Counted from the stretch's first letter, positions 54,531 through 62,913 are shown. The stretch is DNA of 64,000 bases from Prochlorococcus sp. AG-412-I05 (GCA_003214855.1 QCLC01000006.1:1-64000), one strand, 5' to 3'. The notes: generated by a model not told the origin, from the sequence alone. Numbers and translations: made by a program.

Positions 54531-54665
54531 ATGGATTTGTCAACAGTACTTCTATGGGCCTCTTTACCATTTGCACTGATAACGCTTTATTTTGGAACTA
54601 GAAATGGATATTACGATAGTGATTTGTATGATGGAGATGGATGCGCACATGATGTGCAGAGATGA
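54531..54665 (+). CDS. 44-residue membrane peptide
   Basis: Too short for the track. It reads MDLSTVLLWASLPFALITLY then FGTRNGYYDSDLYDGDGCAH. An N-terminal helix is followed by the polar stretch FGTRNGYYDSD. I recall similar FGTRNGYYDSD peptides as hypothetical proteins in marine Synechococcus and Prochlorococcus, but no function is known. No strong ribosome site is present. Confidence 0.65.
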   Translation: MDLSTVLLWASLPFALITLYFGTRNGYYDSDLYDGDGCAHDVQR

Positions 54666-55049
54666 TACTCTTTTCATTGCTAGCTTTTATTAATCTTGAG
54701 ATGCTCTGACTCTTCCTCGCTTGACTTGTGTCAAATCCATAGAAATTTTTGAATTGTACAAATAAATACTGAGGTTCAAATCAATTAATCTATAGTTTAC
54801 ATCTCTATGTAAGGAACCTTTTTGATTCTCTTGTAGATATGATAATTAATCTTTTTAGTGAAATCGATTCAAAACGAGAACTTGAATTTATGATTATTTA
54901 TAAACAATAGCTGGTCTAGGCTTTCTTTGGCATGAGTCTTGATTTTGGTGCAGCGTATTGCTTTACTTAATCAGTCTGTAAATAATCTATTGTAGCTGTA
55001 GGTGTTCTATTGAGGAATGCTTATTTTGTAGGGTTAGTTGATTTCACAT
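54666..55049. other. AT-rich spacer, no gene seen
   Basis: These 384 bases hold no ORF of protein-like composition and no strong hairpin. They follow the 44-residue peptide gene and the end of the minus-strand 55050 gene. Confidence 0.45.
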
Positions 55050-55652
55050 TTATTCGTGGCCACCATTACAACTCATCACTTTTATCGCAAGATCATCTTT
55101 ATTCATTCCATTATTATTCGAAGTAGATTCAATACATTCATTCTGTGACTTAGCCCAACGCGCAATCGGCTCAAGCCCTTCAGCAATCGGCTCAAGCCTA
55201 GAAACACCAACGACTAGGGCGATCGTGCTGATTGCTGCCATCAATGTGTAGGTGAGATCTTTGGCAATTTCTAGTTTGTTAACTTTACGACGTTCTGGCT
55301 GTGTGATTTTTGGGGAGGCCTCAATTGCCTTCCAGTCAAACCGCGTTTGCGAGGTAGGGATTAGATCTGAGTTGAGTTTTGTTCGCGAGTTAGCTATTGG
55401 CTTTGAGTCATGAGTCGATCGAGAGGTAAGGATTGGATATGAAGAGGCAGGAATTGCTTGCATTTGAGGGATCTGATCATCGTTGCTAGTCGTTGATTTA
55501 GAAGCTTCTGATCGTGGCCTCCATCCTGCAATGGTGATCACAAGCGAGACAGCCGCTACAAATAACGTGCGCAGGCTTTTCAAAGCATCACGGAGCTCCA
55601 TCGCCAGGTGTCCTCTGTCTTCGAAAAAGTCCGGGGTTGTTTCTTTGGTCAT
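55050..55652 (-). CDS. Membrane protein with C-terminal CNGG motif, unknown function
   Basis: The 200-residue product has a hydrophobic segment near residues 30-43 (LFVAAVSLVITIAG), a long Ser/Thr/Pro-rich linker, a second segment (LMAAISTIALVVGVSRL) and a C-terminal region with NECIEST...VMSCNGGHE. LEPIAEGLEPIARW is a short internal repeat. AAAGGAGG lies four bases before the ATG on the minus strand, so translation is well supported. The last 65 residues resemble the 60232 gene product in layout (TM, ARW..C.E, CNGG). Confidence 0.7.
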   Translation of the reverse strand: MTKETTPDFFEDRGHLAMELRDALKSLRTLFVAAVSLVITIAGWRPRSEASKSTTSNDDQIPQMQAIPASSYPILTSRSTHDSKPIANSRTKLNSDLIPTSQTRFDWKAIEASPKITQPERRKVNKLEIAKDLTYTLMAAISTIALVVGVSRLEPIAEGLEPIARWAKSQNECIESTSNNNGMNKDDLAIKVMSCNGGHE

Positions 55653-56136
55653 GCCTCCTTTTAGCTTATTTCATCCTTTGTGAGAAGTCGCTTTGAACGT
55701 CGATTTGTCTCTGCAGGAGAAAAGCCTGTATTTCTTCAATTGTAAGACATCAGTAGCGGAGTCATTTCATTGCCAATCAGCTTTTTTGTCAAGACAGAAA
55801 ACCCTTTTGATCTTGCTTCACCGATGAACATTGCTAATTGATGTTTATTCTAGTCTGTTTAATTGGTGCAGCTCTAGTCAGGTTGAGATGGTTGATCTGC
55901 AGGACCATCGCTAATCTGACTCTCTCAATGAAGACTTATATGCTCATGATAGTAGCAATTCCTACTTCGTTTAGAACATTGCCAATGGTTTAACAACTTC
56001 ATTCTTGTCTTGTATCTGATGTGCCAACAACGGTCTAATCTTTAAGCCGTTAGGGCTTAATTTATATGATGGCAGTATTATGCTGATAATACTGCCATCC
56101 TTCCGAATAGTTTCATAGCAACCTTTTGAACAACGA
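55653..56136. other. Spacer with a 13-bp perfect hairpin near its right end
   Basis: No gene is supported. At 56068-56099 GATGGCAGTATTA pairs perfectly with TAATACTGCCATC around a six-base loop. TAAGCC/GGCTTA forms a smaller stem at 56043-56059. Both lie just upstream of the 56137 ORF. There is no T-tract on either strand. Confidence 0.55.
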
Positions 56137-56394
56137 ATGAAAATCGTCAAACACATGACATCTGCCTTTGCAATAACATTTGTTTTCATTGGAGCGTCTA
56201 TGTCCGCAGTCGTAAAACATCATCACCATGACCATTATGTATGTGCTATTGCTTACCATTATGTTGGCGATGGTGTTTGTCGTCGCAACCGGCTTTGGTA
56301 TCAGGGAAGACGCCATGAGCGTGGTTTGGAATACCGACCTGAACCCATAGGATCTGTTGAGTTGTTTGATGGGGCTCTAAAAATTAAATTTTAA
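56137..56394 (+). CDS. Small His-rich exported protein, uncertain
   Basis: The 85-residue ORF begins MKIVKHMTSAFAITFVFIGA, which could be a signal peptide, followed by KHHHHDHY, two cysteines and a basic, Tyr-rich segment. The His cluster might bind metal. Support is moderate: no ribosome site is clear, and the ORF overlaps a minus-strand shadow. No family is recognised. Confidence 0.42.
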   Translation: MKIVKHMTSAFAITFVFIGASMSAVVKHHHHDHYVCAIAYHYVGDGVCRRNRLWYQGRRHERGLEYRPEPIGSVELFDGALKIKF

Positions 56395-56580
56395 TAGTTA
56401 GCTCTTAAGAAAGGTTAGCGCCTTTCACTTTTAGTCCTTATCCATTCTTGCATCTGTGTAAATCACTATCAAGTGCTAGCTCATCATGGCTAGAGTTCTT
56501 TTGAGCATCCTTGATGAGCAAGAGTCGCTAATGTCAGGCTTTTTAGTAATACTTGAGAACTTCAAATCTTAACGCTCTTG

Positions 56581-56820
56581 TTAATAGCGGAAGCGCTTAA
56601 TTACTGTTGCTGGTTCATGGTTAGAACCCTCTTGATAGAGGATCCATTGGTTTGTTTCTAGATCATGATCACAGCCAAATTCAAGGCTTTCCTTATAGGA
56701 TTCCCATTTTATGAAGTGGCAGGCTTGGTCTGCTTCAAAGGCTGAACGGTAACTAGTAAAAAATAAAAAAAGCATCACGCCAGCGGCGATAACAATAATG
56801 GTAACGAAGCCGACTTTCAT
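56581..56820 (-). CDS. Small membrane-anchored hypothetical protein
   Basis: The 79-residue product has an N-terminal anchor (MKVGFVTIIVIAAGVMLFLFF) and a soluble part with two cysteines (ADQACHFIKWE, LEFGCDHDLET) and a C-terminal ATVIKRFRY. The pattern of ADQAC...W...C...T.Q and a terminal FRY resembles small picocyanobacterial proteins that I recall only vaguely. Its function is unknown. Confidence 0.58.
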   Translation of the reverse strand: MKVGFVTIIVIAAGVMLFLFFTSYRSAFEADQACHFIKWESYKESLEFGCDHDLETNQWILYQEGSNHEPATVIKRFRY

Positions 56821-56996
56821 GTTTGCTCTGATCTGTGTCTTAAGTGCAAGGATGATATTGGCACAGATGATGGAGTATTGGCTGAGATGAAGTCAATTCT
56901 TGATTTTAATACAATTAAAAGCACCTTTTTGAATCATAGGATAAATCTGATGTTTGAGACCACACGTCAGATGTCTGTTTATTCTTTGCATCTTTA

Positions 56997-57521
56997 TCAC
57001 CTCTTCCTTTGGAATAAGAACAATACCAGTAACAGTGTTCCCCAGATTGGTAATAGATAAATAGCGGTAAAAACCCCCATTACGAAAACAGTAGAGGCAA
57101 CAATTATTGCGGTTCCGATTCCAGCCCCAAGTAACCAGCGACGCAGTCTTTTCGGCCATACTTGCCCGGTGAGTCGATCTAGTTGATTCTGTAGCTCCCT
57201 ACGTTCTTGAGTCATCTCCTGCAGACGGCTCTGATGCCAGGAGACTGAGTTTCGAGCTGATGATTCAACGACCTTTTTCTGTATACCTCCTAGGAAATCT
57301 GAGGAGCCAGAAAACATTGAGCGCACACTAACCGCTTGAGCTTGAATGAGTGCACGGCTGGTCTCGCCGATTGCTCGATCGAGCCTCTCTAGTCGAGCCT
57401 GCAATGACTGCACAGGGTCAGCATTGCGTGAGAGGTCGATCCTTTGCAGGGCGACGACTTTGTTGGGTCTGCTAAAAATTCCTTGAATGAGGCGCAAATG
57501 GTTTGTTCCGGACCTTTGCAT
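56997..57521 (-). CDS. Coiled-coil protein with C-terminal membrane hairpin
   Basis: The 174-residue product has a helical, heptad-rich region (LQARLERLDRAIGETSRALI and LQEMTQERRELQNQLDRLTG) followed by two close hydrophobic segments (LLGAGIGTAIIVASTVFVMGVFTAIYLLPIWGTLLLVLFLF) and a basic end QRKR. It probably sits on the membrane with the coil in the cytoplasm. No known family is recognised. It is divergent from a short plus-strand transcript candidate. Confidence 0.65.
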   Translation of the reverse strand: MQRSGTNHLRLIQGIFSRPNKVVALQRIDLSRNADPVQSLQARLERLDRAIGETSRALIQAQAVSVRSMFSGSSDFLGGIQKKVVESSARNSVSWHQSRLQEMTQERRELQNQLDRLTGQVWPKRLRRWLLGAGIGTAIIVASTVFVMGVFTAIYLLPIWGTLLLVLFLFQRKR

Positions 57522-57604
57522 TATGGGGTGTGCTCGTCAACACGTTCTATCGCTAGGCCTATAGGGGCCTCCACTGGTTGGGAGCTTCAGCCATGGATGT
57601 GTTG

Positions 57605-57639
57605 AACCTGCCTGAGTCGGCTTGAAAGGCAGGTTTTTT
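57605..57639 (+). terminator. Plus-strand terminator without an assigned gene
   Basis: AACCTGCCT (57605-57613) and AGGCAGGTT (57627-57635) form a 9-bp stem followed by a T-run. The only upstream plus-strand sequence is the 80 bases after the divergent 57521 start, so it may end a small RNA. Confidence 0.65.
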
Positions 57640-57807
57640 AGAATCCGTTCAGCCGCGCTAAAACACCATTGGTAGTGCCTGGGGGAGTGTAAACACTCCA
57701 GCGCATCCACTCATGACGTTCGTTTTGCTGCTGACTAAAACGGTATTAGAGCCAAGGACAGGGTGATGGATGGAGAGGTCGGTCCTGAAAGGCTCTAGGG
57801 GCCTACT

Positions 57808-58098
57808 TTGTGGGCCCCCGCTAACAACGGTTGGAGTCAAGCAATTGCAAGCCAAAGCTCAGATAGCAAACGAAAACCCAGACAATCAGTTTCTTATTCA
57901 ACAAACGATGCCCTTAAAGCTGACTACCGTGAGATTCGTCGTCTGGAAAAAAAACGGCTTGGTGTATTGCTCTATAGACGTGAAAGTATGGAGCGTGAAT
58001 TAGAAGCAATTAAGGCAGCTTTGAGCACATTTGAAGCTCAGATGCAGAGAAATGTCGCCTATGAGCAGCTCTCTATCTGTCATAAACCCTCTCCTTAA
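57808..58098 (+). CDS. Small charged hypothetical protein, uncertain
   Basis: The 96-residue ORF with a GTG start has a convincing central part: DALKADYREIRRLEKKRLGV and RRESMERELEAIKAALSTFE look like a charged helical protein. The first 25 residues are polar and less certain. A GC hairpin GGGGCC/GGCCCC overlaps the proposed start, so translation may be regulated or the start may lie elsewhere. Function unknown. Confidence 0.45.
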   Translation: MWAPANNGWSQAIASQSSDSKRKPRQSVSYSTNDALKADYREIRRLEKKRLGVLLYRRESMERELEAIKAALSTFEAQMQRNVAYEQLSICHKPSP

Positions 58099-58513
58099 TC
58101 ACCATTGATTTGTTATTATTAATTTAGACATCATAAGACGTTCTAGAACTTTTCAGCTGTGATTCGTATTTCTTCTGCTTTCCTTTGGAGGGTTCTGCGC
58201 AAGATGGCACGAGATAATCTAATCGGAGCTGAGTAAATAAGCCTTTCCTCATCGACCCTCCTGTACAGGTTCATGCTTTCGAGGGCATGCCTAACGTCGA
58301 CACCCTTTAGAATGGATCATTCATTTGAAAACTGACCTTCTTCAGGCGCGTTCATATACTTCTTTGCAATCAACTCTGTAAGAAATGTTCTCTTTTTATT
58401 GTGCTAATGTAATGATGCCAAAGGTAAGTTGTCCTTTTTTAATGTTTTTTTAGATAAATAGCAAGTTATTTTCTCTACAGCTTCGTTTCCCAATTTGTCC
58501 TTTGACAACTGGG
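58099..58513. other. Spacer of 415 bases, nothing recognised
   Basis: No protein-like ORF, tRNA or strong terminator is visible. It separates the 57808 ORF from the convergent end of the 58514 ORF. Confidence 0.45.
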
Positions 58514-58747
58514 TTAGGGCCATTCGTCGAAGCAGTCCTGATCTGCTAGGGAGCTCTGTTGATCGTTTTGAATTTTGCCCTCTGCTCGATCAAGTGAGCT
58601 CAAGGATTTCTCAACATAGGTTCTTACGTAAGCAGCTCGCTTCTGTTGGTAATGCATGTGACGAAGGGTACGAGTTAACTCATGCCGTCGAACGCGTCGC
58701 CACTGATGCATGAATCGTTCGAGAATTGTTGGACGGCGACGGCTCAT
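58514..58747 (-). CDS. Small Arg-rich hypothetical protein
   Basis: The 77-residue product begins MSRRRPTILERFMHQWRRVR and is strongly basic in its first half, then acidic. It could bind nucleic acid. The composition is similar in style to the 6415-6615 gene but without alignable identity. No clear ribosome site is present, so confidence is moderate. Confidence 0.42.
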   Translation of the reverse strand: MSRRRPTILERFMHQWRRVRRHELTRTLRHMHYQQKRAAYVRTYVEKSLSSLDRAEGKIQNDQQSSLADQDCFDEWP

Positions 58748-59182
58748 CGATCTAGTCGCTTCCTAAAGCATATTGTATTCAGTTTTCTTGGTGCAGTGAA
58801 GAATGCTGCAAGATCATTTGCTGATGGTTGCAGATGGTAATCAAAGGGCAGACATTGCTCGTCATCGATGATGCATCCTGTGGTGCTCTCGCGATCACAA
58901 GGGTGTTGAGCAGAGTGAGCTTGCGCCGCTCTCCTATGACGAAGTTGTGATCTGTTTGCTGGTGATGTAGGCAGTCCTGCTCAAATTCACGGTCATCAGG
59001 AGGTGAAGCGGCTCAACTCGAGGCTTCACAACATCATTAATGTTTGAAGCCTGCACATAAGCATCGAAGAACGTCACATGTGGCCTTTCACGGAAGATAG
59101 GTATGGGAGTGAAATGAAGTCGCACCAGTGGGCCCCCTGCTTAGAACTGCTTTAGGCAGGCTTGTCGTACGAGGGAAGTCAA
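58748..59182. other. Spacer with a possible response-regulator relic
   Basis: A plus-strand frame near 58857-58945 reads TLLVIDDASCGALAITRVLS, reminiscent of the first strand and helix of a receiver domain, and YDEVVICLLVM follows in another frame. Stops and frameshifts break it. I do not annotate a gene. Confidence 0.3.
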
Positions 59183-59584
59183 TCAGCTCCAGCTGAACTC
59201 CATAGCGATCCCTTCTTCGAGGTTACGTTTTACTGGGCAGGTATCAACCACCCTTTGAAGAAGTTTGACCTGTTCATCGCTCAGCTCAGGCGGCATGCTA
59301 ATTAGAAGTTTCAGGGCTTTGATACTGCGCTGGCCTTCACTGGTCATGATCTTCTCAACCTCAACTGCTGCACCCTCGATTCTCCAGCCCTTGCGACGGG
59401 CAGTGATGCCCATCACGGTGAGCACGCAGGTGCCAAGAGCTGTTGCGACTAGGTCTGTAGGTGAGAAGGCCTCGCCCTTGCCTTCGTGATCGATAGGGGC
59501 ATCGGTGCTAAGACGATCCCCAGAGGGGGTATGTAGGGCTTCACAGCGCAGATTGCCCTTGTAGCAACACGAGATTGTGGTCAT
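59183..59584 (-). CDS. OsmC/Ohr-family protein
   Basis: The 133-residue protein has the OsmC fold pattern: RCEALHTPSGDRLSTDAP, the FSPTDLVATALGTCVLTVM block with the first conserved Cys, and VDTCPVKRNLEEG with the second Cys. Family members reduce organic or lipid peroxides with these cysteines. ATG 59584 is used; ATG 59590 two codons earlier is equivalent. It is divergent from the DUF3288 gene. Confidence 0.9.
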   Translation of the reverse strand: MTTISCCYKGNLRCEALHTPSGDRLSTDAPIDHEGKGEAFSPTDLVATALGTCVLTVMGITARRKGWRIEGAAVEVEKIMTSEGQRSIKALKLLISMPPELSDEQVKLLQRVVDTCPVKRNLEEGIAMEFSWS

Positions 59585-59841
59585 CGTCATTCAGCTCTGA
59601 ACTGATTATTCTGCGATTGGATGTCTTTGAGAACCTCATCGAATAAAAAATCAAAGGCCCCAGTAGTCTGCAACGATTAATTAAACTCTTGATCACATCA
59701 AGGTTGATTTGATCCGATCATCTTGGATTCAACCTCAAGTAAGCCCAATCGCTATGGCGCTCATTGTTTAAGGCTTACTAACTAGAGATGCATCAATACA
59801 AATCAGGCTTTTGTATCGGCCCATTCAAATATCCTGTTGGT

Positions 59842-60180
59842 ATGGAAAAGAAAAAACAAGAGGAGTCTTCACCTCCAGATCAAAACCACCCCCTCTATGC
59901 GAGTGATCGTGATCGAGTTGATGCTCTCTTAGGGCATAAGGGGCATCCCAACGAAGACCAGCTCACCACGGCAGCGATGCTTCTAAACCGTTACGACGGC
60001 TTCCAAGGTGCGAAGGACTTGCAGGAAGATCTGACAAAGGTGGTTAAGAGTTGGGGTTTTGATCGTGAAGCCCTTAATGCCAAGACCAGAGCCATCTGGT
60101 CCAGTGGTTGGCGACCAGGCACTGCCACTTCTGGCGATGACGTTGGCTCAGGAGCCGACGTCGTTGACAAGGAGACCTGA
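59842..60180 (+). CDS. DUF3288 family protein
   Basis: The 112-residue product from ATG 59842 (MEKKKQEESSPPDQNHPLYA) matches the cyanobacterial DUF3288 pattern: QNHPLYASDRDRVDALLG, AAMLLNRYDGFQGAKDLQED and WGFDREALNAKTRAIWSSGW. The last 20 residues are a polar, low-complexity tail. Its function is unknown. The following small membrane protein starts within 55 bases, so an operon is possible. Confidence 0.8.
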   Translation: MEKKKQEESSPPDQNHPLYASDRDRVDALLGHKGHPNEDQLTTAAMLLNRYDGFQGAKDLQEDLTKVVKSWGFDREALNAKTRAIWSSGWRPGTATSGDDVGSGADVVDKET

Positions 60181-60231
60181 TTGGTACCGCGGCTCAAGGT
60201 TGATACTGCTATTGATGTTCCCCTTGCATCG

Positions 60232-60507
60232 ATGAGCGCCCCTTACCAGGAAGGCAGGAGACTGACCCCACGCGAAATGGTTAGATCCCATGCTTTTCCC
60301 GTATTGGCTGCTTTAAGTACTCTCAGCCTTATCGTGATCGCCTGGTCGCTTATCCCAATTTCTAGACAGGCAGCCCGTTGGAACGGATGTTTTGAGGAAT
60401 CCTTACGCTGGCAACGTAGGGACTTCCCAAAGGAGTCCAAAACGATTTCGAAGTTGTGGGCGACTCGCTACTGCAATGGTGGCTCTCTACCAATGCCAAG
60501 GAAGTAA
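60232..60507 (+). CDS. Single-span membrane protein with CNGG motif
   Basis: From ATG 60232 the 91-residue product reads MSAPYQEGRRLTPREMVRSH, then one transmembrane helix (FPVLAALSTLSLIVIAWSLI) and a periplasmic tail with ARWNGCFEESL and ATRYCNGGS. The W..C.E and CNGG cysteines are probably disulphide-bonded. I recall similar ARWN.C..CNG proteins as a picocyanobacterial family. The C-terminal part resembles the 55050 gene product. Confidence 0.66.
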   Translation: MSAPYQEGRRLTPREMVRSHAFPVLAALSTLSLIVIAWSLIPISRQAARWNGCFEESLRWQRRDFPKESKTISKLWATRYCNGGSLPMPRK

Positions 60508-60573
60508 ACGAAGCCTCGCCATTTTTGCGTAAGTTGCAAGAATTGATTGGGCCTGATAAGCCGTTTGAGCATC

Positions 60574-60756
60574 CTATTTAGATGGAAATTCGAGGAGTAG
60601 TTCCAAGAGAAAACCGATGCCTTGACAGATATCAGATTTTAAGTCTTTAGAAAGGATGCGACCACCTGCTAAATTAATCCAAGGTACAACTTCTTTCGCA
60701 TATTCAGAAAAGCCTTCAAAGTCAGTAAAGGTTCTCTGTTGATAAGCAAGTGTAAA
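60574..60756 (-). pseudogene. Relic of a DUF1330-type protein
   Basis: An open minus-strand frame without a start codon reads YQQRTFTDFEGFSEYAKEVV, then NLAGGRILSKDLKSD and ends LLELLLEFPSK. The FxxYAKxVxPxIxxAGGRxL and xxEFPS pattern matches DUF1330 proteins. An ATG lies just upstream at 60764 but in another frame, and this frame meets a TAA there. I read it as a truncated, decayed gene. The rest of 60508-61033 is empty. Confidence 0.5.
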
Positions 60757-61033
60757 TTAGCCATGAAGAGAACCTTTAGGGCTCTGCTTAGATAAAAGTT
60801 GAAAGAGTTACTTCGAGGGTCTATTTTATCATCTTAAGATCATTTTCTATGTATTTAGCATAACAAAAAAACATCTATGAGTCAGTTGTGGTTTTGATTT
60901 GATTTGATCAGCACCTTTATGAGCCTCATCCATTATTGCATGAAGCTCATAGAGTATGATTTTGTTGAGGTAAGCTTTTAAGTGTATACTTGATTGCGAT
61001 TGTTGTGATTTTAGTTGGCTTTAATCTTACCCC

Positions 61034-61327
61034 CTAGCCAGCTGCAATCATTGAAGTTAAAAATTCAGGGATTGGCAGCTTAGCCATGAGTGAAGAAAGA
61101 AGATCCATATTGAACTTGTGGACGGCTGGAATGGTGCGATCCAGAATAAAAATTGCTAGATATGGAATGTTCATCGCGATTTGCCAACGCCATTTGAAGG
61201 TCAGGATCCCCCAGGCCTTTTTGGCGTAAGCCTTTTGAGGATCAGTAAGGCGCTCCCATCTCTGATTGCCAAAAGCGGTGATACGTTCCTTGAGAGAGGC
61301 TTGAGACAGTGAACCTGTTGACTGCAT
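61034..61327 (-). CDS. Small membrane-associated hypothetical protein
   Basis: The 97-residue product has a polar N-terminus (LKERITAFGNQRWERLTDPQ), a helical WRWQIAMNIPYLAIFILDR segment that may sit in the membrane, and a hydrophobic C-terminus. AAGGA lies eight bases upstream of the ATG on the minus strand, supporting the start. The WRW...D feature recurs in the 62001 peptide. Function unknown. Confidence 0.62.
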   Translation of the reverse strand: MQSTGSLSQASLKERITAFGNQRWERLTDPQKAYAKKAWGILTFKWRWQIAMNIPYLAIFILDRTIPAVHKFNMDLLSSLMAKLPIPEFLTSMIAAG

Positions 61328-61466
61328 TTTATGTCCTTAGATGGAGGTATTTATAGCACATAGGGGTTTTTACCCATGCCTGACAGGTCTTGGCTGCTGA
61401 TTCACGGGGATGTTGTTCAGGCAGATACATAGCTAGAATGAGTGTCTGATTTAATCAAGCTTGCTT

Positions 61467-61664
61467 GTGCCTGATCTTTCAAATGGCTTAGATCCTTTCT
61501 CTCCTTGGGGAATCGCACTTTTAACTTTTGGGGTGGTTTTTACCTTCTGCATTCCGTTCTTTTTGATTAAAAGTGATGATTTTAACCCAGACAAAGGTAG
61601 TAAGGCCTATCAGGATGAGATGAGAGCAAAAAAAATAGCCAGTCTCTATCCGAAAAAACCTTAG
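61467..61664 (+). CDS. Small single-span membrane protein
   Basis: The product, 65 residues from GTG 61467, reads VPDLSNGLDPFSPWGIALLT, then a membrane helix (FGVVFTFCIPFFLIK) and a basic tail SKAYQDEMRAKKIASLYPKK. The FSPWGIALLTFG and RAKK.ASLYPKK blocks recall small conserved picocyanobacterial proteins. The TTG at 61461 in the track is a less likely start. Function unknown. Confidence 0.63.
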   Translation: MPDLSNGLDPFSPWGIALLTFGVVFTFCIPFFLIKSDDFNPDKGSKAYQDEMRAKKIASLYPKKP

Positions 61665-62000
61665 CCTGAGAAATAGCCTAAATACCTATTAATCCAATTC
61701 TACTTTGCACCAGCATTGATAATGCTGACTTACGTATGCTTTACCACAAGAGTCTTGTCAATAGTTATGGATTTTTTTATTGTCTAGTTTTTCTGTTGGC
61801 TAGACTTGGTGATTAATTGATAAGTCAAGTTGCTTTAAATTTTCTATGAAGTCATTTTTTGGTACAAAGAATTTTAATCTGATCAATGAGTAGATATCAA
61901 TAAGCTGGCATTTTTTTTTGTTCTTACAGTTAGTGATAGGTGTTGTGGCTAGAGAGTTTTCAGATGATAGAAATTAGCGAAGCATTGATGGCATTGCTAT
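61665..62000. other. AT-rich spacer of 336 bases, no gene seen
   Basis: No protein-like ORF and no tRNA or terminator are visible. CTAGTTTTTCTGTTGGCTAG contains a loose inverted repeat but nothing stronger. Confidence 0.45.
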
Positions 62001-62171
62001 CTATAGGGATTTGATCTCTTCACGCGCCTTGCATCGATCAAGGAACTTATTCCAAGCTTTTGGCCACCTCCAGCGAACGATTAGAGCCAAATAGAAGAGG
62101 TAGGCCATCCCCTCCACGGGATGCTTGATAATCGATAAGAGAGATAGTGCCTGTTCGACTGGTGACGCCAT
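62001..62171 (-). CDS. 56-residue peptide with WRWP motif
   Basis: Too short for the track. It reads MASPVEQALSLLSIIKHPVE, then GMAYLFYLALIVRWRWPKAW and ends NKFLDRCKAREEIKSL. A hydrophobic helix lies between two amphipathic segments, and the composition is clearly protein-like. It shares the style (membrane helix, WRW, D-R) with the 61034 product. Function unknown. Confidence 0.55.
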   Translation of the reverse strand: MASPVEQALSLLSIIKHPVEGMAYLFYLALIVRWRWPKAWNKFLDRCKAREEIKSL

Positions 62172-62590
62172 TAACGACTCTGTGCGTTACCCATAATTAG
62201 ACGGTAATCGTAGGAATGGCTCAAAACTGTTTCTAACTGTCGTAGCTCCACATGACTCCATTGGCGAGCTCTTGGCTTTTGCTGAACTTGAACTGAAGAA
62301 AAAATCTAGCCGATCTTTCTGCTCTTTTTATTCGTGGCAGAGATGAGATGCGCCTTCTCTTGGCCATCTATAAGCTCCCCTTGGATAGTACAAATATTGC
62401 TTCGAGCATGAAGTTCTCCTTTTTTGGGTCGCTAAGCGCCGACTGGAAACCTCTTCACTTCAGTACCCTAGGCGACTTTCATCAGAGGCCTGGGGAGATC
62501 GTTCTGGCCAGGCCTATGGCTGTTTAAGCATTCTTATAGATCATTGTCTGAGCAGTTACTTTCCTCGTGAGTCATAAGCAACCATCAACC
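62172..62590. other. Spacer ending in an orphan terminator
   Basis: No firm gene. A 39-codon frame at 62408-62527 (MKFSFFGSLSADWKPLHFST) is GC-richer than its surroundings and might be a relic or short gene. The terminator at 62591 implies some plus-strand transcript here, coding or not. Confidence 0.4.
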
Positions 62591-62616
62591 CCTTTCCTGT
62601 ATAGGAAAGGCTTTTT
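62591..62616 (+). terminator. Rho-independent terminator, plus strand
   Basis: CCTTTCCT and AGGAAAGG form a perfect 8-bp stem with loop GTAT, followed by CTTTTTC. No annotated gene precedes it on this strand within 900 bases. Confidence 0.75.
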
Positions 62617-62736
62617 CTGTAAAGGGCTCAATCTTTTTATCATCAGCCAGTATTGTGGAAGGATTTATATCTCTTTATTGCTAAATGGTTTTTGCTGTGA
62701 AATTTGATTAGAAAAGGCTATTGGGATGAAGAGCCT

Positions 62737-62913
62737 ATGGACAGCTCAATTCTTTGTCGATATTGCGGAAAGGCGATTTCCTCTGACTACCAATGGGAAA
62801 AGGAGGCACTGTTGATCAATAAAAGTTGCATGGAATGCCTTGAAAAAATTGAAAATGGTGAATTAATCATTCAACGCCGCATCTCAACGACTAATAAGCA
62901 GTGTGGTGAATGA
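62737..62913 (+). CDS. Small zinc-ribbon-like protein
   Basis: From ATG 62737 the 58-residue product reads MDSSILCRYCGKAISSDYQW and later NKSCMECLEKIENGE. The two C-x2-C pairs, LCRYCG and SCMEC, about 26 residues apart, suggest a zinc-binding fold. The track start at TTG 62704 adds 11 residues. No family is recognised. Confidence 0.55.
   Translation: MDSSILCRYCGKAISSDYQWEKEALLINKSCMECLEKIENGELIIQRRISTTNKQCGE

Noticed and set aside
56113-56316. 67-residue minus-strand ORF
   Set aside because: Antisense to the 56137 ORF, with a less protein-like composition, although neither is certain.
58934-59125. 63-residue minus-strand ORF
   Set aside because: No ribosome site or domain, and it overlaps a possible plus-strand relic.
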